DNA of 64,000 bases from Burkholderia cenocepacia (GCF_014211915.1 NZ_CP060039.1:930001-994000); one strand, 5' to 3'. Positions 34,339 to 43,953 are shown, counted from the stretch's first letter. The notes: generated by a model not told the origin, from the letters alone. A program made the numbers and translations.

Positions 34339-35328
34339 TCAGCCTCCGATGAACGCTTCGCGGAACGCGTCGATGGCGACGCGCAGCGAGAGTTGCGGTT
34401 GTTCGAGGTAGCTGACGAGCTTGCTGATCTGGTGATCGTTTTGCGCATGGGCGTCGATCCACTCGGGATCGTCGATGTCGATGTTGTGGGCGGCGTAGGT
34501 CTGCGGGTCGACGACGCTCAGCAGCGTCTTCGCCGACGCGCCGTTGAAGCCGATGACGAGCCGTTCGCGTTCGGCGATCGTGCCGATGAAGATCGCAAGC
34601 TCGAAGTCGGCCTGCGCGACGAACGGCGCGATCAGTTCGAGCCAGAACGCGGCGACGAGGCTGCGGTAGAACGGGTCGACCGGCAGCGGCAGCGTGAGGC
34701 CGCGTTCGATGTGCGACGAGCCGCTCTGCATCACCGGGCGCAGCAGCGAGCCGAGCGCGAGCATCGCGCCGCGCAGCCGCACCGGATGACCGCTTTCGAG
34801 CAGCATCTCCTGCAGGCCGTACAGCGTCTGGTGTTCGACGAAATCGTTGAAGGTGCCGTCATGCGACGTGCCGGGGCCGCCGATGTCGATCGGCACCTGC
34901 GTGTCGCCGAGCGCCTGCAGCGCGCCGGGCGGCTCGTCCTTGCCGAGCAGCGGCGGGATCTGCGCGGCGACGCGCGACCACAGCCGCGCGAACGCGAGCG
35001 GGCTGCGCGCGAGGAACGCGAGCGGCCGGTCGACCTCGAGCGCGGTCGCGCCGAGGAACGGGAAGCGGCGCATCGACACGTCGTGGCTCGCGACCATGTG
35101 GCCCGCAATCGCGAGCTTGCTGCGCGAGCCGAGGAACGCGAAATGCATCGGCTTCGCATCCTCGTAGACGATCTTCCAGCGCGGATCTTCCGCGAGCAGC
35201 TCGAGCGCCTGCGCGATCCAGCGATCGAGCGTCTGCAGCAGTTGCGGATTGTGCGCGCTCTTCACGAAGTCGCCGCGCGACGGAATCTTGCCGAAGTAGG
35301 CGATTTGCGCCTGTACGGTTTGCGTCAT
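34339..35328 (-). CDS. tagF: T6SS regulatory protein TagF
   Basis: TagF proteins act post-translationally to restrain T6SS assembly in several species. The 329-aa protein has the TagF N-terminal domain at the very start (YFGKIPSRGDFVK, LDRWIAQAL) and GAMLALGSLLRPV further on. Its ATG overlaps the tssM stop by 4 bases. The unusually long in-frame sequence upstream lies within tssM and is not coding in this frame. No TagF-PppA fusion is seen. Confidence 0.92.
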   Translation of the reverse strand: MTQTVQAQIAYFGKIPSRGDFVKSAHNPQLLQTLDRWIAQALELLAEDPRWKIVYEDAKPMHFAFLGSRSKLAIAGHMVASHDVSMRRFPFLGATALEVDRPLAFLARSPLAFARLWSRVAAQIPPLLGKDEPPGALQALGDTQVPIDIGGPGTSHDGTFNDFVEHQTLYGLQEMLLESGHPVRLRGAMLALGSLLRPVMQSGSSHIERGLTLPLPVDPFYRSLVAAFWLELIAPFVAQADFELAIFIGTIAERERLVIGFNGASAKTLLSVVDPQTYAAHNIDIDDPEWIDAHAQNDHQISKLVSYLEQPQLSLRVAIDAFREAFIGG

Positions 35329-38300
35329 TGCGCCCTCTGTGCATTCGTTGCGTTGGCGGCCGCGACGGCCGGCGCGGCGCCCGGCGTGCCGGCGCCGGCT
35401 TGCGTCGCATTCTGCGCGGCGCCCGCGCTCGCGTCGGCGACCGACGACGGCAGCTGCAGGCCGCGCAGGCTCTGCTGCTGCGGCTGGTCGCCGCCACCGG
35501 CCGACGGCTGCGACGTGCTGATGATGCGCATCGTCACCGACACGTTCACGCTGCCCTGTGCCCACGTCAGGTCGAAGGTGCCGTCCGGACGGCGCTTGCG
35601 CTGCGCCGAGTTGATCAGCTTCTCGAGACCGTAGCGGCCCGGCTCGTTGACGAGCTGCACCGTGCGGCCGTCGAAGGTCGTCGCGGACAGCGTCGCGCCC
35701 GGCGCGCCCTGCGGGTTCGGCCACACGAAGTTGGTCCACTGCGGCGGCGTGTTGCGGTAGCGCAACTGCTGGCCGTCGATCGCGATCGTGTATTCCGTCG
35801 TGCCCGTGCTCGGTTGCGGCAGGATCTGGAACACGGTCTGCGGTTCGGCCGACGCGGCCGCGCTGCCGGCGGCGCCGCCCGCGAGCGGCGCGACCCAGCG
35901 TGCGAAGCCGTTCGTGAAGTCCGGCGTGAGCCCGATGCCCATGTCGCCCCACGTGCGGGCGGCGAGCGTGTCGCCGCGGCGCACCGCGAGCGGCCCGAGC
36001 GTCGTGCCGACGAACTTCGCGATCGAGCCGTCCGGGCCGAACACCTGCGCGATCTCGCCGGCGCCGGCCTCGACCTTCGCGTTCGCCGCGAACGGGTACT
36101 TGGTCGCGAGCGAGCTCTGGAACGGCTGGTAGACCTGCGCGTTCCACACCTTGTTGACTTCGGCGCTGGCCGGCTGGATCACGACCGCGAACGCCTGCAT
36201 CAGCGGCCGCACCAGCAGCGGGCGCAGCGACTTGCGTTGCGAATCGGTCAGGCCCGTCAGCATCTGCTCGTCGACGAGCTTGAGCGAATCGGCGAGTTCC
36301 GAACCGTTGCCGTCGAGCGTCTGCTGCATCAGCTGGCGCGCGCCCGGCCCCGGGTCGCCCTGGTTCTTGATCACGTTGAAGCGGGTGCGGACCTTCGACA
36401 GCGACTCCATGTAGCCCTTCAGCATCGACGTGCCGTCATGCGTCGCGACGATCCGCGCGAGCCCGACGAATTCCTGGCCGATCGGGCCCATCGGCACCTC
36501 GGCCGGATTGCCGTTGATGTCGATGTTGGCTGCCGCCATCTGGCCGGCCTGCGAGCGCGTGAACAGTTGCTTGACCCAGTTCACGACGCCCGTCTGCGCC
36601 TTCTTGATCGTCACGTTCGCGAGCGACGGGTTGTCCCACGACGTCTGGTCGTACGCGGTCTCGAGGATCTTGCGGATCGGCGAATCCTGCGGGTCGCCCA
36701 AACGGTTCATCCCGTCGACGGCCTGGCCGAAGCTGGTGAAGCCCTGTACCGCGATGCCCTGCATGAACTTCTGCCAGTGCTGCGCGTACTCGGTCTTGTA
36801 CATGCCGACGAGCGTCTTCTGGATCTGCTCGGGGCTGCCCTCGAGCGTCAGGTCATCCTGCGTCGACGTGTTGAGCACCCAGTCCTTCGCCTGCAGCTCC
36901 TTGGTCGCCGCATCGCGGATCGCCGGCTGCACGTAGTCGAACCACGCTTCGCGCGTGAACGTGCCCGGAATCGCGTAGCTGCCTGCCACGAGCCCCTGGT
37001 TGCCGTCGCCGACGATGCGCGCGATGGTCATCGGCGCGAAGCGGGTCGACGCGCGGGCCTTGATTTCCTCGTAGACGCGCTGGCGGGCCGGCATGCCGCG
37101 CACGACGCGGCGCAGGTTCTCTCGGGTCTGGTCGACGAGCGCGAGGTTCGCGTCGATCATCGGCCAGTCGTCGTCGTTCACGCGCGACAGGTAGAACGAG
37201 ATCATGCGCTCGGCGCTCCGGATCATCTCGTCGCGCGGCATGTTGCCGCGATTCGTCTCGAGCCAGCCGCGCCAGAAGCGGGCGAGCTGGTCGGTCAGGT
37301 GCGCCTGTTCGACGTGACGCTTGTCGGACAGCATCAGGTAGGTCTTCAGCGCGTTGTATGCGTCCTGCACGTTGGTCGGCGACGCGTCGCTGTAGAGGCC
37401 GCCCTGCGGCGCGGCCGCCTGTTGCGGGGCGGCGGCCGGCGCGGTGCCGGATGCGGCCAGCACGGCGCCGGCTTGCGGCGCGGCGCCTGCCGCGTTCGTC
37501 GAGACCGGCAGCGTGCCGCCCTGCACGGCGCCCGATTCGGGCGGGCGCGTCATCGGCACGAGCTGCTCGGGGTGCGCGTTCACGTCCTTCATGAACGACG
37601 CGAGGTTCTGCGACACCGGGGCCAGCAGGATCTGGCGCACGCCGTTGTAGTACTCGGTCAGCAGGTGCTGCTCGAGACGGTCGCCCTGGTACAGGCCGAG
37701 CGACACCGACAGCGGCTTGTCGCGGCGGAACTGTTCGAGCTGCTCGATCCGGTCCTCGATGATGTCCATCGCCTGCAGGCGCGACTGCAGGTCGTTGCGG
37801 CCCTGCTGCAGGCGCGTGACGTTGTCGAGGTCGGCCTGCACGTTCGCTACGAGCTGCTGGTTGCCGATGGTCGACCAGGTCCAGCCGCCCAGCGCGAGCG
37901 CGAGCGCCGCGACGAAGCCGAAGAAGGTCGCGTAGCGCAGCCGCGTCTTGGTCGGGCTCGCGAACTGGCGCACCGTCTGGCGGTCCGCGAAGATCACCTT
38001 CGAGAACAGGTCGCGCAGGAAGAAGCCGTTTTTCGAGAACGCGCTGTGCGGTTTCGGCAGCGCGCTGCCGTCGAGGCCGAAGCGGTGCGCGATGCGCTGC
38101 GCGGCCGCGCTGTTGGTTTCGCCTTCCTGCAGTGCGCTCGTGAAGTAGAAGCCGCGGAAGATCGGCTTGTACTGGAACGGGTTGTTCTCGAACAGCGTCG
38201 CGAGGAACGCGCGCAGCGACGGCTTGATCGTCGAGAATTCGAGCGGAAAGCTCAACTGGCCCGGCGACAGCTGGTTGCCGCGCGACAGCGACAGCTGCGC

Positions 38301-39269
38301 GACGCTGATTTCCTTCAGCCCTTCGTAGAGTTCCTCGAAGTGCGTGTCGAACTGCGCGACGACGTCGCGCTTGTCGTCGGGCTCGTAGGGCAGGGTGGCG
38401 CCCCACACGCGGTCGTACTCGTGCTTGTCGCTGCTGCTGAAGAATTCGGTGAAGCCGGTGATCAGGTCGGCCTTCGTGAACATCACGTAGACCGGCGCGA
38501 ACACTTCCAGCTTTTCGGTCAGCTCCTGAACGCGCTGACGGAGGTTCTTCGCGAGGTTGATCGCGAATTCGGGGCGATTGCCGGTGAGTTCGGCGATGCT
38601 GGCCGTGACGATGATGCCGTTGATTGGCGCCTTCGGACGGTAGCGCTTGAGCAGCCCGAGGAAGCCGAGCCACTCGCTGCGGTCTTCCTCGTGCACCGAA
38701 TAGCGGCCGGCCGTGTCGAGCAGGATCCCTTCGGTCGTGAAGAACCAGTCGCAGTTACGCGTGCCGCCGATGCCGTGGATCACGGCGCTGTTCTTGTCCG
38801 CGAACGGGAACTGCAGGCCGGAATTGAGCACGGCGCTGCTCTTGCCCGCTGCCGGGTTGCCGATCACGATGTACCACGGCAGTTCGTACAGCGCGGAGCC
38901 GCCCGACACCTGGCCGATCTTCGACGTCTTGATCGTCTTCACCGCATCCGACAGGCGCGTGCGCAGCACGTCGAGGTCGGCCGTCTTCGCGTCCGGCGCG
39001 AGCGCGGCGGCGGCCGGTGCGGCGATCTTGCCGGTTTCCGCCTGTTCTTCCAGCACCTGGCCGAGCTGCTGGTTCGCGCGCTTCACGCGCCAGCGGCGCC
39101 ACAGCGCGACCACGAGCCACAGCGCGAGGACCGCCGCGAACGCGAGCGCCGCCCACAGGAGCGGCAGTTGCAGCATGTCGGCGACGATGAACAGAATGGC
39201 CGCTAGCGCGACGATCCCGACGATCGAGAGCGTACGCGGATGAGTCAGCACGTTGAGGATGCGTTGCAT
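35325..39269 (-). CDS. tssM: T6SS inner-membrane ATPase-like protein TssM (IcmF)
   Basis: TssM spans the inner membrane and periplasm and contacts TssL and TssJ. The 1314-aa protein has two N-terminal membrane segments (about 14-30 and 36-57). A cytosolic domain follows with Walker A GNPAAGKS at 137-144 and a G-protein-like region (VYVMFTKADLITGF). A third membrane segment lies at about 445 (FFGFVAALALALGGW), and a long periplasmic domain ends in the IcmF C-terminal fold. An Ala/Pro-rich stretch lies near 600-630. First gene of the leftward tssM-tagF-tagL operon. Confidence 0.97.
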   Translation of the reverse strand: MQRILNVLTHPRTLSIVGIVALAAILFIVADMLQLPLLWAALAFAAVLALWLVVALWRRWRVKRANQQLGQVLEEQAETGKIAAPAAAALAPDAKTADLDVLRTRLSDAVKTIKTSKIGQVSGGSALYELPWYIVIGNPAAGKSSAVLNSGLQFPFADKNSAVIHGIGGTRNCDWFFTTEGILLDTAGRYSVHEEDRSEWLGFLGLLKRYRPKAPINGIIVTASIAELTGNRPEFAINLAKNLRQRVQELTEKLEVFAPVYVMFTKADLITGFTEFFSSSDKHEYDRVWGATLPYEPDDKRDVVAQFDTHFEELYEGLKEISVAQLSLSRGNQLSPGQLSFPLEFSTIKPSLRAFLATLFENNPFQYKPIFRGFYFTSALQEGETNSAAAQRIAHRFGLDGSALPKPHSAFSKNGFFLRDLFSKVIFADRQTVRQFASPTKTRLRYATFFGFVAALALALGGWTWSTIGNQQLVANVQADLDNVTRLQQGRNDLQSRLQAMDIIEDRIEQLEQFRRDKPLSVSLGLYQGDRLEQHLLTEYYNGVRQILLAPVSQNLASFMKDVNAHPEQLVPMTRPPESGAVQGGTLPVSTNAAGAAPQAGAVLAASGTAPAAAPQQAAAPQGGLYSDASPTNVQDAYNALKTYLMLSDKRHVEQAHLTDQLARFWRGWLETNRGNMPRDEMIRSAERMISFYLSRVNDDDWPMIDANLALVDQTRENLRRVVRGMPARQRVYEEIKARASTRFAPMTIARIVGDGNQGLVAGSYAIPGTFTREAWFDYVQPAIRDAATKELQAKDWVLNTSTQDDLTLEGSPEQIQKTLVGMYKTEYAQHWQKFMQGIAVQGFTSFGQAVDGMNRLGDPQDSPIRKILETAYDQTSWDNPSLANVTIKKAQTGVVNWVKQLFTRSQAGQMAAANIDINGNPAEVPMGPIGQEFVGLARIVATHDGTSMLKGYMESLSKVRTRFNVIKNQGDPGPGARQLMQQTLDGNGSELADSLKLVDEQMLTGLTDSQRKSLRPLLVRPLMQAFAVVIQPASAEVNKVWNAQVYQPFQSSLATKYPFAANAKVEAGAGEIAQVFGPDGSIAKFVGTTLGPLAVRRGDTLAARTWGDMGIGLTPDFTNGFARWVAPLAGGAAGSAAASAEPQTVFQILPQPSTGTTEYTIAIDGQQLRYRNTPPQWTNFVWPNPQGAPGATLSATTFDGRTVQLVNEPGRYGLEKLINSAQRKRRPDGTFDLTWAQGSVNVSVTMRIISTSQPSAGGGDQPQQQSLRGLQLPSSVADASAGAAQNATQAGAGTPGAAPAVAAANATNAQRAQ

Positions 39270-39571
39270 AGGACGTTCAGGGTTCCGGTGCGATTCGGTG
39301 AGGCGACGCAGGCGCGTCGAGCGGCAAGGGTGGCGCCGCGATGTGTCGCCATGCTGTCAAACGGGGTGAAGGAGGCTGGCATCAATGCGCTCGCGGCATC
39401 GGAGAAGGCGCGCGCATTAACGAAAGGACGCTGTGAGATTTAAAACGGAAGCGGCGGCCGGAAAAAATCGCGCACCGGAATGCCCGATTGTTTGCGCCGC
39501 CCAAATCGTTTCCTGCCGGGTGATTAAAAAGCCCCATGCCGCCCTCATTATTTCTTGTCCGGCAGCCCTGA
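39270..39571. promoter_or_regulatory. leader region upstream of tssM
   Basis: About 300 bases lie between tssM and the end of the M15 peptidase gene. No protein was found. The part nearest the peptidase is AT-richer. The tssM promoter should be here, but no convincing element was identified. Confidence 0.25.
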
Positions 39572-40417
39572 CTAGCTGCCGCGTCCCAGTTTAAAACCGG
39601 GTTTATGGTATTCCACGTGCCCGAGATCCATCATTTTCCATCGGCCGCCCCAGGTCAGGCCGACTTGCTCGGCGACCTGGCCGTACAACTGGTAGCCGCG
39701 CATCGCCCACGGATCTTTCTCGGAAATGACCAGTTTGCCGTCGCGCAGGAATGCGTTGTCGGCCGCCAACCCGAACTGGTGATAACTCTGGAAGGCCGCC
39801 GCATTGGTCACGTTCGTGCCCATCTGCGCGAGCCGGTTCTGTCGTTCCGGGCTCCGGTAGCCTTCCAGCAGCGCCATTTCATAGCCATGTTGTTCGTGCA
39901 TGATCTTGTAGACCAGCAGCAAACGCGTACGGAAATCCGGGTCCAGCAGGTTCCAGTCGCGGCTTGCATCCTTGAGCGCCGGGCGGATCTGTTCGACTTC
40001 CTTCGTGGCAAAGACTTCCGGCGGCAACGGCGGCGGCGGCACGAGTTGTTCGCCCTGCAACAGCGCGGCGATCTTCTCGTCGGGCACGCGCGCCGTGTCG
40101 TCGTACTGAAATAATTGCCGACCGCGTAACGCAATGGCCACCAATGGCGGCGTCGCAAGAATACCTGCCGACACCATAATCATCAAGCGCCGCCGAACCA
40201 GTAAATTTTGCACGTCGCTTAATGCGCCGCGCGTCACGGTTGCCGATTTAACAATTTGACTGCGCGTGCGTGCGGCGCGCTCGTTCGCACGGCGCGTCAG
40301 ACGGCCGTGAAACTGGGCCACGGATTCGAAAACGGTCGCGCGGATACCCGGTAAAAGCAACAGTGCCGCAACGGCGACGGCGAGGGTGAAATAGGCGACG
40401 AGTGCGACGGCAATCAA
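39572..40417 (-). CDS. tagX: T6SS-associated M15 peptidoglycan peptidase (TagX-like)
   Basis: This 281-aa protein has one N-terminal membrane segment (VALVAYFTLAVAVAALLLLPG) and a second hydrophobic stretch at about 75-90. A periplasmic VanY/M15 zinc-peptidase domain lies at about 150-275. The zinc-site pattern is complete: SYHQFGLAAD (HxxGxAxD) and MDLGHVEY (DxxHxE). Enzymes of this family cut peptide bridges of peptidoglycan. In T6SS clusters the equivalent, TagX in Acinetobacter, clears cell wall for assembly of the apparatus. It is transcribed leftward, divergent from the gene at 40.5 kb. Confidence 0.85.
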   Translation of the reverse strand: MIAVALVAYFTLAVAVAALLLLPGIRATVFESVAQFHGRLTRRANERAARTRSQIVKSATVTRGALSDVQNLLVRRRLMIMVSAGILATPPLVAIALRGRQLFQYDDTARVPDEKIAALLQGEQLVPPPPLPPEVFATKEVEQIRPALKDASRDWNLLDPDFRTRLLLVYKIMHEQHGYEMALLEGYRSPERQNRLAQMGTNVTNAAAFQSYHQFGLAADNAFLRDGKLVISEKDPWAMRGYQLYGQVAEQVGLTWGGRWKMMDLGHVEYHKPGFKLGRGS

Positions 40418-40538
40418 AGAAATCCCCGGAAATTGGAATTGATTGTGTTTTGCAATGCTTGCTCTTAGAATCAGGCTGCTTCGAGAGGCCGGGCTATATT
40501 ATCGCGGTGAATTAAACCAGGATTCAATGAGACGCTGA

Positions 40539-41531
40539 ATGAGTGCGCCGGAAAATTCAAATTCGAAAACTCCGCCCAGCCTGCTGTCCGATACTAAACC
40601 GGCAGGCGAGGGAGGACCTCGGCAGTCGCGCATTCTCGCGGATCTGGAAGGGCGTGTCACGCCGCCCGCCGAGCCGCCGCGCCGTTCGCTGAAGGCGCCG
40701 ATCGCCGCCGTGGTGGCGTTGGTCGTGGCCGTCGGCGGCTGGGGCGCATGGCGCATGCAGCAGTCGTCGGGCGAACCGCACGTCGCGGTGGCGGCCGCGA
40801 CGGCACCCGCGGCGGCTGCGCCGGACAAGGCCGCGCCGGCCAGCGGCGCCGCCGTGCAGGTCGCGCAGAACGGCGCGTCCGCCGCATCGGCCGCGCAACC
40901 GGCCACGATCGTCAACGACGACTCGGCGTCCCAGACCGTTGCATCCGCATCGGCTTCCGCCGCCTCCGCGGCGGACAACAGCCGGCTGTCGCGCGCGCTC
41001 GCCAACGGCGCCGACGATGGCTCGGGCACGGCGGCGGCGGCTGGCGTCGCCGCAACCGCGGCGGCCGCAGCGGCGACGACCAAGACGGCGAAGGCCGACG
41101 CGTCGAAGAGCACGAAGGTCGCCGCTCACGGCAAGACCGACACGAAAACCGAGGCGAAGGCCGATACGAAGGCCGAAGCCCGCAAGCATCGCAAGGAACA
41201 GCAGGCCGAGCTCGCGCAGGCGAAGAAGCGCCGCGAAGCGACGCCGACCCGAACCGCGAAGGCGGCCGGGAAGGACGATCCGGATGCCGATCTGCTTGCC
41301 GCGCTCGTCGCGCGCACGAAGCCGGCCGACAAGAAACTCGCCGCCGAGAAGGCGCAGGCCGTGCCGACCAAGGCGTCGGCAACGACCGGCGGCTCGCTGG
41401 CGTCGCGCGTGAAGGCGTGTTCGGAGCGCGGTTTCTTCGAGGATCAGCTGTGCCGCTGGCGCGTGTGCGACGGTCACTGGGGCAAGGACCCTGCGTGCCC
41501 GAGCGCCGCGCAGTCGGAGACGCGGCAGTAA
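40539..41531 (+). CDS. T6SS-linked single-pass membrane protein, Ala/Lys-rich
   Basis: I do not recognise a named family for this 330-aa protein. It has a cytosolic, Pro/Ser-rich N-terminus and one membrane segment at about 52-70 (APIAAVVALVVAVGGWGAW). A long low-complexity periplasmic stretch rich in Ala, Lys and Thr follows (about 80-285). A compact C-terminal box with four Cys (KACSERGFFEDQLCRWRVCD, then DPAC) is the only part that looks folded. The design, an anchor, a flexible wall-spanning arm and a small disulphide-bonded head, suits an accessory of the envelope complex. It is divergent from tagX, and its upstream region shares a motif with vgrG1. Confidence 0.7.
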   Translation: MSAPENSNSKTPPSLLSDTKPAGEGGPRQSRILADLEGRVTPPAEPPRRSLKAPIAAVVALVVAVGGWGAWRMQQSSGEPHVAVAAATAPAAAAPDKAAPASGAAVQVAQNGASAASAAQPATIVNDDSASQTVASASASAASAADNSRLSRALANGADDGSGTAAAAGVAATAAAAAATTKTAKADASKSTKVAAHGKTDTKTEAKADTKAEARKHRKEQQAELAQAKKRREATPTRTAKAAGKDDPDADLLAALVARTKPADKKLAAEKAQAVPTKASATTGGSLASRVKACSERGFFEDQLCRWRVCDGHWGKDPACPSAAQSETRQ

Positions 41532-41742
41532 CGCATGCCGCGCGCGTCACGAGGTCTTTCCGGTCAGCGCCGCCCAGTGGGCGGCGCGTTGTTTTTGGGG
41601 CAGGAGAAGCTGCCGGTATGATGCCGTGTGACACTGTCACGAGCGCGTCACGCCCGTCGGGCATACGTCTCCTTTCTTTTCCCGGCGCGGGCCCGCGACC
41701 CGCGATGTGCGGCGCGCCGCGCGCCGCACCACCTTCGACACG

Positions 41743-42771
41743 ATGGACCTGATCGTACAGACTTACGGCGCCGACACGTCCGGCATGGTGTGCGGATTCC
41801 GCTTCGATCCGGGCAGCGCCGGCGCGATGCTCGATGCCGACGCGGCCGCCGCATGGCTGCGCACCTGCCGCGAGCACGGCGCGGCCGCATCGGGCGATTT
41901 CGTCTGGCTGCATTTCAATCTGGCGCACGGCGCGAGCGAGCGCTGGATGCGCACGCATCTCGGGTTGCCCGACAGCTTCTTCGAATTCCTGCACGAAGGC
42001 TCGCGCTCGACGCGCATCGAGCAGGAAGACGGCGCGTTGCGCGCGATCGTCAACGACGTGATGTTCAACCTCGAGCTCACGCCGTCGGAGATCGCGACGC
42101 TGTTCGTCCACGTCGAGCGGCGCATCATGGTGACCGCGCGGCTCAAGCCGCTGCGCTCGGTCGACACGCTGCGCGCGTGCGTGCGCGACGGCGAGCAGTT
42201 CCGCTCGCCCGCGGAGCTGCTCGTGCACCTGCTGCGCGACCAGGCCGACCTGCTGATCCAGATCATGCGGCGCACGAGCGTCGACGTCGACCGCATCGAG
42301 GATCGCTTCCTGTCGCAGCGGCTCACGTCGAGCCGCATCGAGCTCGGCGCGATGCGCCGCACGCTGACGCGCCTGCAGCGCATGCTCGCGCCCGAACCCG
42401 GTTCGATCTTCCGCCTGCTCGCGAAGCCGCCCGCGTGGCTGCATACGGAAGACGTGCAGGAGCTGCGCGAGTCGACCGAAGAGTTCTCGCTGGTGCTCGC
42501 CGATCTGGCGGGGCTCAACGAGCGCATCAAGCTGCTGCAGGAAGAGATCGGTTCGCGCCTCGACGAGCAGAACAACCGGACGCTGTTCACGCTGACGCTC
42601 GTCACCGTGATCGCGCTGCCGATCAACATCGTCGCCGGCTTCTTCGGGATGAACGTCGGCGGCGTGCCGTTCTCGGAGAACAAGCACGGCTTCTGGCTGA
42701 TGGTGCTGCTGGTTGCCGGCTTCACCGCGCTGGCCGCGTGGTGGGCGTTCCGGCGCCGCGACGATCGCTAG
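41743..42771 (+). CDS. zntB: CorA-family divalent metal transporter (ZntB-like)
   Basis: CorA-family channels move Mg2+, and the ZntB branch moves Zn2+. The 342-aa protein has a large N-terminal cytosolic domain and the long coiled helix (about 180-280, RLTRLQRMLAPEPGS, LVLADLAGLNERI). Two C-terminal membrane segments follow, with the first ending in the defining GMN motif (AGFFGMNVGG). The loop after GMN has GGVPFSEN rather than the MPE motif of classic CorA, which supports the ZntB branch. The ATG at 41743 gives the family start DLIVQTYG. Stand-alone gene. Confidence 0.85.
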   Translation: MDLIVQTYGADTSGMVCGFRFDPGSAGAMLDADAAAAWLRTCREHGAAASGDFVWLHFNLAHGASERWMRTHLGLPDSFFEFLHEGSRSTRIEQEDGALRAIVNDVMFNLELTPSEIATLFVHVERRIMVTARLKPLRSVDTLRACVRDGEQFRSPAELLVHLLRDQADLLIQIMRRTSVDVDRIEDRFLSQRLTSSRIELGAMRRTLTRLQRMLAPEPGSIFRLLAKPPAWLHTEDVQELRESTEEFSLVLADLAGLNERIKLLQEEIGSRLDEQNNRTLFTLTLVTVIALPINIVAGFFGMNVGGVPFSENKHGFWLMVLLVAGFTALAAWWAFRRRDDR

Positions 42772-42798
42772 CGCGCCATCGGGCGACGCATCAACGCA

Positions 42799-42951
42799 TC
42801 AACGCAGCAGCGCGATCGCGCGTTCCCCGATCACCATCCCGAGCAGGCCGACGAGCGCAACGAGCGGCGGGGCCGGCGAGCGCACGTGCAGCAGCGCGTA
42901 CAACACACCGACGCCGACGCCCACCGCGAGCGAGGTCACGTAATCCATCAT
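42799..42951 (-). CDS. XapX domain small membrane protein (50 aa)
   Basis: This 50-residue protein reads MMDYVTSLAVGVGVGVLYAL, then LHVRSPAPPLVALVGLLGM, then VIGERAI. It consists of two short membrane segments separated by the RSPAPP turn, the exact pattern of the XapX (DUF1427) family. GGGAG lies six bases before the first ATG. The function of the family is unknown. The gene ends 27 bases from the convergent zntB-like gene and is followed upstream by the oxidoreductase gene on the same strand. Confidence 0.85.
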   Translation of the reverse strand: MMDYVTSLAVGVGVGVLYALLHVRSPAPPLVALVGLLGMVIGERAIALLR

Positions 42952-42975
42952 GGCGGTCTCCCGTGGGGTTCGGTG

Positions 42976-43953
42976 TCAGGGCTTGAGGATGACGCGCTCG
43001 CGCGCACCGGCCAGCACCGCGCGATACGCGTCGTGCGCACGCTCGAGCGGGTACACGTAGTCGTCGCCGATCGGGAACGGGCGCAGCGTCCCGTTGCCGA
43101 AGCCGGGCGCGAGCGTGTCGAGGATCTGCGCGACCGCGGCCGGGCCGAGCTGCAGCGAATCGATGCCCACGAACGTGTGCTGGCCGCGATAGAACGCGAA
43201 GATGTCGAATGGCGCGCTGCGCTCGATCGTCGAGATGAAAATCTGCCGCGCGCCGATCGCCATCGACGCGTTCGCCGCTTCGAAATACGGGCTGCCGACC
43301 GTGTTGTAGACGATGTCCGCGCCGTGGCCGCCGGTCAATTCGCGTACCGCGTCGGCCACCGTCCGGCTCGGTGCGTCGATCATGGGGACGTCGCCCGACG
43401 CATGGCCGCGATAGTCGCCGGGCCCGCGCTCGACGCCGATCACGGTCGCGCCGCGCGCGGTGGCGAGCTGGATCGCGGCCTGGCCGACCTTGCCGTTCGC
43501 GCCGAACACGAGCACGACGTCGTCGGCCGTCGGCATGCCGGCCCGGCGCAGGCCCTCGTATGCGGTGACGAACGGCACGCCCACGCCGGCCGCCTCCTCG
43601 AGCGTCAGCACGCCCGGCTTGCGGCGCACGTGCGCGGCGTCCAGCACGAGCCATTCCGCATGCGAACCGTCGCGCCCGACGCCGAGATCGCCGCCCGAGC
43701 CCCACACCGGCGCGCCGATCCAGTTGTCGGGGCCGCTGCGCACGATGCCGGCCCAGTCGCGCCCCGGCGTGCGCGGCCATACCGCATGCGGCATGCGGCC
43801 GAGCGCGGCCTTCACGTCGCTCGGGTTCACGCCGGCCGCGCGCACCTCGATCAGCATCTGGCCGTCGGCCGGTACGGGTGGGGCGATGTCCCGGACGCGC
43901 GCGTCGAGCGACTCGATGTCGGCGGCGGGGGTGTCGAAGCGGATGCTGCGCAT
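42976..43953 (-). CDS. zinc-independent medium-chain alcohol dehydrogenase / quinone oxidoreductase family
   Basis: This is an NADPH-dependent oxidoreductase of the medium-chain dehydrogenase family, quinone-oxidoreductase type. The 325-aa protein has the GroES-like N-domain (VRAAGVNPSDVKAALG, about 45-60) and a Rossmann domain with VLVFGANGKVGQAAIQLA (about 145-165), but no zinc-binding Cys/His set. The start at 43953 is chosen because GGAG lies six bases upstream of it; an ATG four codons earlier contains that site. It is divergent from the LysR gene, which probably controls it. The substrate is unknown. Confidence 0.85.
   Translation of the reverse strand: MRSIRFDTPAADIESLDARVRDIAPPVPADGQMLIEVRAAGVNPSDVKAALGRMPHAVWPRTPGRDWAGIVRSGPDNWIGAPVWGSGGDLGVGRDGSHAEWLVLDAAHVRRKPGVLTLEEAAGVGVPFVTAYEGLRRAGMPTADDVVLVFGANGKVGQAAIQLATARGATVIGVERGPGDYRGHASGDVPMIDAPSRTVADAVRELTGGHGADIVYNTVGSPYFEAANASMAIGARQIFISTIERSAPFDIFAFYRGQHTFVGIDSLQLGPAAVAQILDTLAPGFGNGTLRPFPIGDDYVYPLERAHDAYRAVLAGARERVILKP

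Noticed and set aside
35328..39206. Nearly 1,300-codon frame antisense to tssM
   Set aside because: It has no domain pattern and is composed of Arg/His/Val runs typical of shadow frames; tssM is certain.
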